A stretch of DNA of 36,801 bases. It comes from Auxenochlorella pyrenoidosa (Eukaryota; Chlorophyta; Trebouxiophyceae; Chlorellales; Chlorellaceae). Positions within the stretch are counted from its first letter, which is position 1; each line of letters opens with the position of its first letter. This document shows, in pieces, positions 32,701 to 36,801 of the stretch. A program made the position numbers and the translations under genes. The stretch is from assembly GCA_001430745.1 (NCBI GenBank), contig KQ481938.1, positions 2,081,575 to 2,118,375 on the forward strand. Direction: 5' to 3'. The notes under the pieces are model-generated. The model ran no database searches, was not told where the DNA came from, and worked only from the letters and a program-made list of their open reading frames with translations.

Positions 32701-33808
32701 CACCCAGCCATGCCTGCGGCCAGACGCATGGGGGCGAGTGCGCAAGCAGGCTTGACATCACTTTTAGAATACCCAGGACCCCGGCCCCGGCCCCGGCCCA
32801 GCCCGCCTGAAGAAGAGCAGCAGCGGCTCGGCCTGCGTCCACACCAACGCGATGAGCACCGCCATGGCAGAGGTCAGCAGCAGCGCCCGCTGGTACACAA
32901 CCCCGACCAGCCGGAAGTTCCTCGCACCATAGGCCTGGCTGCGCATGGTGAGAAATTGTATTGAAGGGGGCCCTGAGTGCGAGGCTGCCTCTTGCATGCC
33001 CCAGGTGGGCAGCGCAGCGCCTAGCAAGCGTGCGATAGGCGGGCGGGCAGGCGGGAGGGCGAGCAACGGCAGGCCGGCTGCGCACCCTGCCAGCGTCTCC
33101 ATGGCAGTGGCAAAGCCCATCAGCAGGCTCATGCCTGCGAGTTGGGTGGGTGCAACCAGGACACTGGCACGCACGGCACCGAGGCTGGGAACAGGCGGCG
33201 CGAGGGTGCGGCCCCGTCTCCACCCAGAGCTCCACCCAGGGTTTTCCAAACCTCTGCGCACACGCCACCACGCACGCCAAGACCTGCCCTGGCACCTGTC
33301 CGCTCAAAGTCTATGCACCAATCACGCCTGCAGGCTCACCAGTGACGTTGAAGATCGATGTCCCCAGCACCACTGAGCTGAGCTCAAAGGACCCCAGCCG
33401 ACCGGCGGCAGCCAGCACAACCACGCCAATGGCAAAGGCCGCCAGGTTGGTCACCGACATAGGCAGCGCCAGGGCAGACAGGCTGCACCCACGGGAGGCA
33501 GGAAAGAGGAAACGTTGCGACACCCTCGGCACCGGCAGGTTGCGGCAGCGCCACCTCTCCGCCCTGGCAAGCACCGTCCCGTCGCTCACTTGCGCGCCTC
33601 GTGAGCTACAGAGGCCCAGCGGCCGCCGCCCGCCTCTGCTGCATCTGCCGCCGCGTCGCTGTGGGGTCCCAGGTCGGCGCGCCTGCGGCCGGGCCGCCCG
33701 GGTGATGACAGGGAGCGGCTAAAGGCGGCCGAGCCCAGGGGGGAAGACAGGGCGGCCAGGGGCGACAGCAAGCTCGCCTCCTCGCGTGCCTCTCGCCGAG
33801 GAGAGTTT

Positions 33809-33856
<48 letters not shown>

Positions 33857-34029
33857 CCATGGTTAGGCAAGCCTCCATTTGCATGTTGCTGGAAATCCTC
33901 TTGCTGTGCTCCTGCAGCTGCCGCTGAGGGCAGCGGCGGCGGCGGCGGAGAGCCTGGCACGCGCAGGCGGGGCAGCATCGGCATGGTTGGCATCTGATCC
34001 TCCGCCCGGCCATCTTGCCCTGGGGGCAT
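29737..34029 (-). CDS. MATE-family efflux transporter with poly-Q N-terminal extension
   Basis: Fourteen exons, high to low: 33590-34029, 33340-33482, 33086-33134, 32807-32938, 32515-32623, 32148-32276, 31810-31934, 31529-31567, 31277-31368, 31080-31144, 30799-30925, 30404-30593, 30158-30215, 29737-29997. They total 1959 bases (652 residues). MATE signatures: SLLMGFATAMETLAGQAYGA near residues 195-215, PALLGQGVFESSKRYLLAQ, GLPSVAMICCEWWTFEAMIL, VSGYALACSTRVSNSLGAG at the start of the second half, and GLWWGLVLVN near the end. Many hydrophobic segments fit the usual twelve helices. The family exports organic cations, toxins or citrate in exchange for H+ or Na+, at the plasma membrane or vacuole. 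Residues 1-146 are a Pro/Ser/Arg-rich cytosolic extension with 15 consecutive Gln. The last exon is a hydrophilic tail. Introns at 30216-30403 and 32624-32806 appear to be GC-AG. Substrate and localisation cannot be told from the sequence. Confidence 0.9.
31051..31073. repeat. CA/GT dinucleotide repeat beside a MATE splice donor
   Basis: A CA repeat (one CG interruption) lies within ten bases of the minus-strand donor at 31079. In the transcript the intron therefore begins with GTGCGC and a GT-rich run. Confidence 0.8.
33811..33855. repeat. (CTG)15 / CAG trinucleotide repeat encoding poly-Q in the MATE gene
   Basis: Fifteen perfect CTG units on the plus strand read as CAG (Gln) in the first exon of the MATE gene. 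A pure repeat of this length is likely to vary in length between strains. Confidence 0.95.
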
Positions 34030-34272
34030 GAAGGGCCAGCTCTAGCGAGCTAAGCGGCGGGTCTGACAGACACTAGGGTTTGCACGACGTTTGGCTAGCT
34101 CGGAACCATTCTTTATTCCGCACAGAAAGCAGATGCTTGAATCGCGAGCTGTGGCGTCTCACCGACACTTGCTGAGTTGTGCTGCGCTGCCCGCGAAGCA
34201 GGTTCCGAGCTTGCATGCATGTTCCGAGCCCTCAGATCTGATTTCAACAATCTCTGAGTGCAGCAGGGAGCG
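34030..34272. promoter_or_regulatory. Bidirectional promoter between the MATE gene (-) and the gene starting at 34273 (+)
   Basis: The 243 bases between two divergent start codons must hold both promoters and both 5' leaders. The stretch is more A/T-rich than its surroundings (for example about 34100-34120). No clear TATA box or named motif stands out. Confidence 0.45.
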
Positions 34273-36801
34273 ATGGCGCCGCGCTCAGCCGCGAAGAAAA
34301 AGCCACCGGCAAGGAAGCAGCAGAGACGAGAGGAGAGTGATGCAGTCGATGTTGTGAAGGCGCTAGGAGATCGTCTGGAGCAGCTAGGCCCCCGCAAATG
34401 GAAGGTGCGAGTCACATGCACTCTTTGCAGCCTTGCTTGGCAACGGCAGGGCTCGAAAAGCTGGCATACAGTGGCGGGCAGTGCTGACTATTTAATGCGC
34501 GACCGGGAGCCAAGGGCTCCCAACGCCTTCTGCCGCCAGCCTGCCGCCGCTGCCAGCCGCCAAACGACGTCTTGCTGATTGGCGCCTTGCTCTGCGTTGC
34601 ACCTTGACTGTCGGTGCGCTGCAGCCAGAGGAGCTGGAGGCGGCACTGGCCAAGGCAGTCGCCGGCCTGGCAGATGAGGCGGTGCGGACACACATCCAGG
34701 CCAATTTGCAGAGCTGCGCCGCTGCCCTGCACGAGCGCCTGGCGGCAGCCCAGCCGGCAGATGCGATGGAGGAGGACGAGCAGCCGCCGCCCAGGCAGCA
34801 GCAGCAGCAGCAGGCGGAGCAGCAGCAGCAGGGCCAGGCGGCCAAGCGCGCCAAGCGGGGCAGCAAGAAGGCGGCCGCTGCGACGGGCCCTGGCGCTGAG
34901 GCGCCCGCCGAAGAGGCTGAGCAGCTGGCTGGCGAGGCAGCCGAGCCGCCGACGCTGGCAACTGCTGCCGGCTATGCAGCGCTGGTGGCGGGGCAGGTGG
35001 CGGGCAGGCCAGATGCGCGCTTCTCGCCCGCCGCGCTGCTGCTGGCCAGGCGGCTGCCAGGGGAGGAGCTTGTGAGGGCGCACATGCAGCGCGTGCTGGC
35101 GCCAGCCTTGCTGGAGGCAGGGGGCCCGGCGGCTGCTGTTGCTGCCGCACGCGGTGCGCTGGGGCTGTGTGCAGCGCTGGCCAGCGAGGCGGCCAGTCCC
35201 GAGGAAGCGCTCTGCATGTTTGCCCCCGCGGTCTCCCAGCTTGGGGAGGCAGCGGCCCACCTGGCTTCCGCACAGGCCGGGACAGAGCAGCAGCAGGAGC
35301 ACGCGGGGCTGGCGCGGGAGCTGGTCCAGCTGGCAGGGCGCGCCCTGGCCGCCATGCATGCGGCGCTGCTGCAGCAGCGGCTGGGTCTGCGGAGCAGCGC
35401 TGCTGCCGGCGGCAGCAGCTATTGGCGCACAAACCCACAGGCGCTGCCGCCGGCAGCGGCAGCAGGGGCGGCGTGCGCTGCGGCCGCCGCCGCCTGCAGC
35501 CTGCTCACCGACCTGCGGCTGCAGCAGGCCGGCGGCCAGGTGGGCGGCGCGCGCAGCGGGCGGCAGCAGATAGAGTCACTGGCAGCAGCGGCGTCCGGCG
35601 ACCTGCGCCAGCTGGCACCGTATGCTGCGAGCGGCCTCCTGCTGGAGCTGGCAGGCGCCGCGCAGGATGAGGTGTGCAGCGCCACCAGCGCTGCGTGCCG
35701 CTATCTTGTGCTGTATGGCGGCGCCGCCAAGCAAGGTGGGGGGCAGCATGCCGCGGCGTGCCTGATCGAGTGATGGAAAGGCTGCCAACGCCCCGTGGAC
35801 CCTGCGCTTCTTGCACTGGTTTGCCAGTCTGGGAGTCTTATACGATGCCGACTCTGTTTTTTGCCTGCGTCCACTTTCACAGAGCTCGTTGACGAGCAGG
35901 ATTACCTGGCGCGCCTGATGGCTGCCCGCAAGGCGGGCGCAGCGGCGCGGCACCAAGGGGAGGAGGCGCTGGCTGCATCCATCGTGGCTGAAGGTCTGTC
36001 TCCATGTGTCGAGGGTGGCAGCCATGCTGCACAAAGCCAGTGGACAGGCGACGTGCTGCCCAGCGGGCCTGGGAGGCGCGCATACACTTCAGCGCCCCCC
36101 TGCGCAGGTCCAACCGCTCACGAGTGGCGCGCGCTCACGGCCTCGCTGACTGAGCGCCTGCTTGCCCCCCCCGCTCCAACCTGCCCCGCCCCGCAGCCTG
36201 CTCGATCCCCACCAGCCAGGAGTTTGTGGGCTGGCTGCGGGACCAGCCTCCGAGCAGTATTGTGGCGGCAGCGCTGGATGCTGCGGCCCACGGCCTGGAC
36301 GCGCTCAGGTGGGTGCCTCCAGGCGCGGTGGCTGCGATGCCGTGAAGCGCTGACGCACCTCGCCACCCATCCTGTCCGCCTGGGCCGTGCTGTGTTTGAG
36401 GTGCACCGCGCTGCAGGCGCCATGCAGCCTGCCTAGCAGCCCCTCCCCCCGGGTGTGATGTGGTGGATCTTACACACCCACCCGCCCGGCCCTGCTCCCG
36501 CCCATGCGCAGCAAGCACCTGGTGCAGGAGTGCAGCGAGCGCGCGCTGCAGGGGCTGCTGGCCGCCATGCGGCGCGGCGGCGGCGGCGGCGCGGCGGCCA
36601 ACGGCGGCGCGGCAGCGGCCGGGCCAGGTGCTGAGGGCGAGGCTGGTGCAGCGGGGGATGCGGCCATGGACGACCTGCTCTTCTTTGCGGACACGGAGGG
36701 GGATACCACCATGTTTGGCAGGTGGGGAGGGCGGGGTGGTCGGGGCAGCAGTTGCATGCCTTCCGGGGCGGCGCAGAACTCGCATTTGGGCCGACAGGCC
36801 C
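34273..36801 (+). CDS. Alanine-rich, probably nuclear protein of unknown family (partial, 3' end outside window)
   Basis: Five exons are supported: 34273-34404, 34625-35735, 35883-35993, 36197-36308 and 36512-36721. The last ends at an AG|GTGGGG donor, so the gene continues beyond the window. About 558 residues are visible, in consistent phase. The start is ATG 34273, giving MAPRSAAKKKPPARKQQRRE, a basic segment that looks like a nuclear localisation signal. A second basic cluster (KRAKRGSKK) follows a poly-Q stretch near residue 100. The rest is alpha-helical, Ala/Leu-rich and repetitive, reminiscent of helical-repeat (HEAT-like) scaffolds, with conserved-looking pieces such as ELVDEQDYLARLMAARK and SQEFVGWLRDQP. 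An acidic stretch (MDDLLFFADTEGDTTMFG) ends the visible part. I do not recognise the family. Long antisense open frames across exon 2 reflect GC-rich codons. Confidence 0.65.

Noticed and set aside
34412..35438. Two long minus-strand open frames opposite the gene at 34273
   Set aside because: They are Ala/Arg/Pro-rich shadows of GC-rich plus-strand codons; the plus frame has matching splice phases and a sensible start.

Overview
This window reads as nuclear DNA of a green alga. It is very GC-rich. Its genes are split into many short exons by introns of roughly 60-550 bases with GT-AG or occasional GC-AG ends and C/T-rich acceptor tracts. G/C is favoured at third codon positions, and some gene ends carry the chlorophyte poly(A) signal TGTAA. 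The gene set is eukaryotic (LARP1, HERC-type E3, NC2-beta, dynein tail, SGT1, MATE). A Chlorella-like trebouxiophyte is my best guess, but that is inference from style. There is no sign of an operon, prophage, CRISPR array, tRNA or rRNA.

Layout. 212-1229 (+): last exons of a LARP1-like protein, running off the left edge. 2443-3247 (+): small uncharacterised three-exon gene. 4671-7082 (-): coiled-coil RING-finger protein. 7305-7526 (+): weak candidate exon. 8731-15471 (+): 20-exon RCC1-UBA-HECT (HERC-like) ubiquitin ligase whose extreme N-terminus is unclear. 16035-17250 (-): transcription repressor subunit NC2-beta (Dr1). 17824-25432 (-): 19-exon gene encoding only the tail of an axonemal-type dynein heavy chain. 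25685-29469 (+): the HSP90 co-chaperone SGT1, divergent from the dynein gene. 29737-34029 (-): MATE-family multidrug/toxin exporter with a poly-Q cytosolic N-terminus. 34273 to the right edge (+): alanine-rich nuclear-type protein of unknown family.

For NC2-beta, the dynein tail, SGT1, MATE and the RING gene I derived complete exon chains whose lengths sum to a multiple of three. For the HERC gene the supported exons also sum to a multiple of three. These sums were done by hand and are the main support for the models.

The most unusual item is the dynein gene. It follows the conserved heavy-chain tail almost to the start of the linker, then switches to a short Ser/Arg/Lys-rich end and stops, with a TGTAA signal about 30 bases later. 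NC2-beta begins about 570 bases further on. No linker, AAA+ motor or microtubule-binding stalk follows, so the product could assemble or dock but could not move. Other points of interest are a UBA domain inserted between RCC1 blades of the HERC-like ligase, a HECT exon whose acceptor lacks AG next to a 21-C run, and four probable GC-AG introns.

Three genes touch protein quality control (RING protein, HERC ligase, SGT1), but nothing shows that they are co-regulated; the neighbourhood looks like ordinary eukaryotic gene order.
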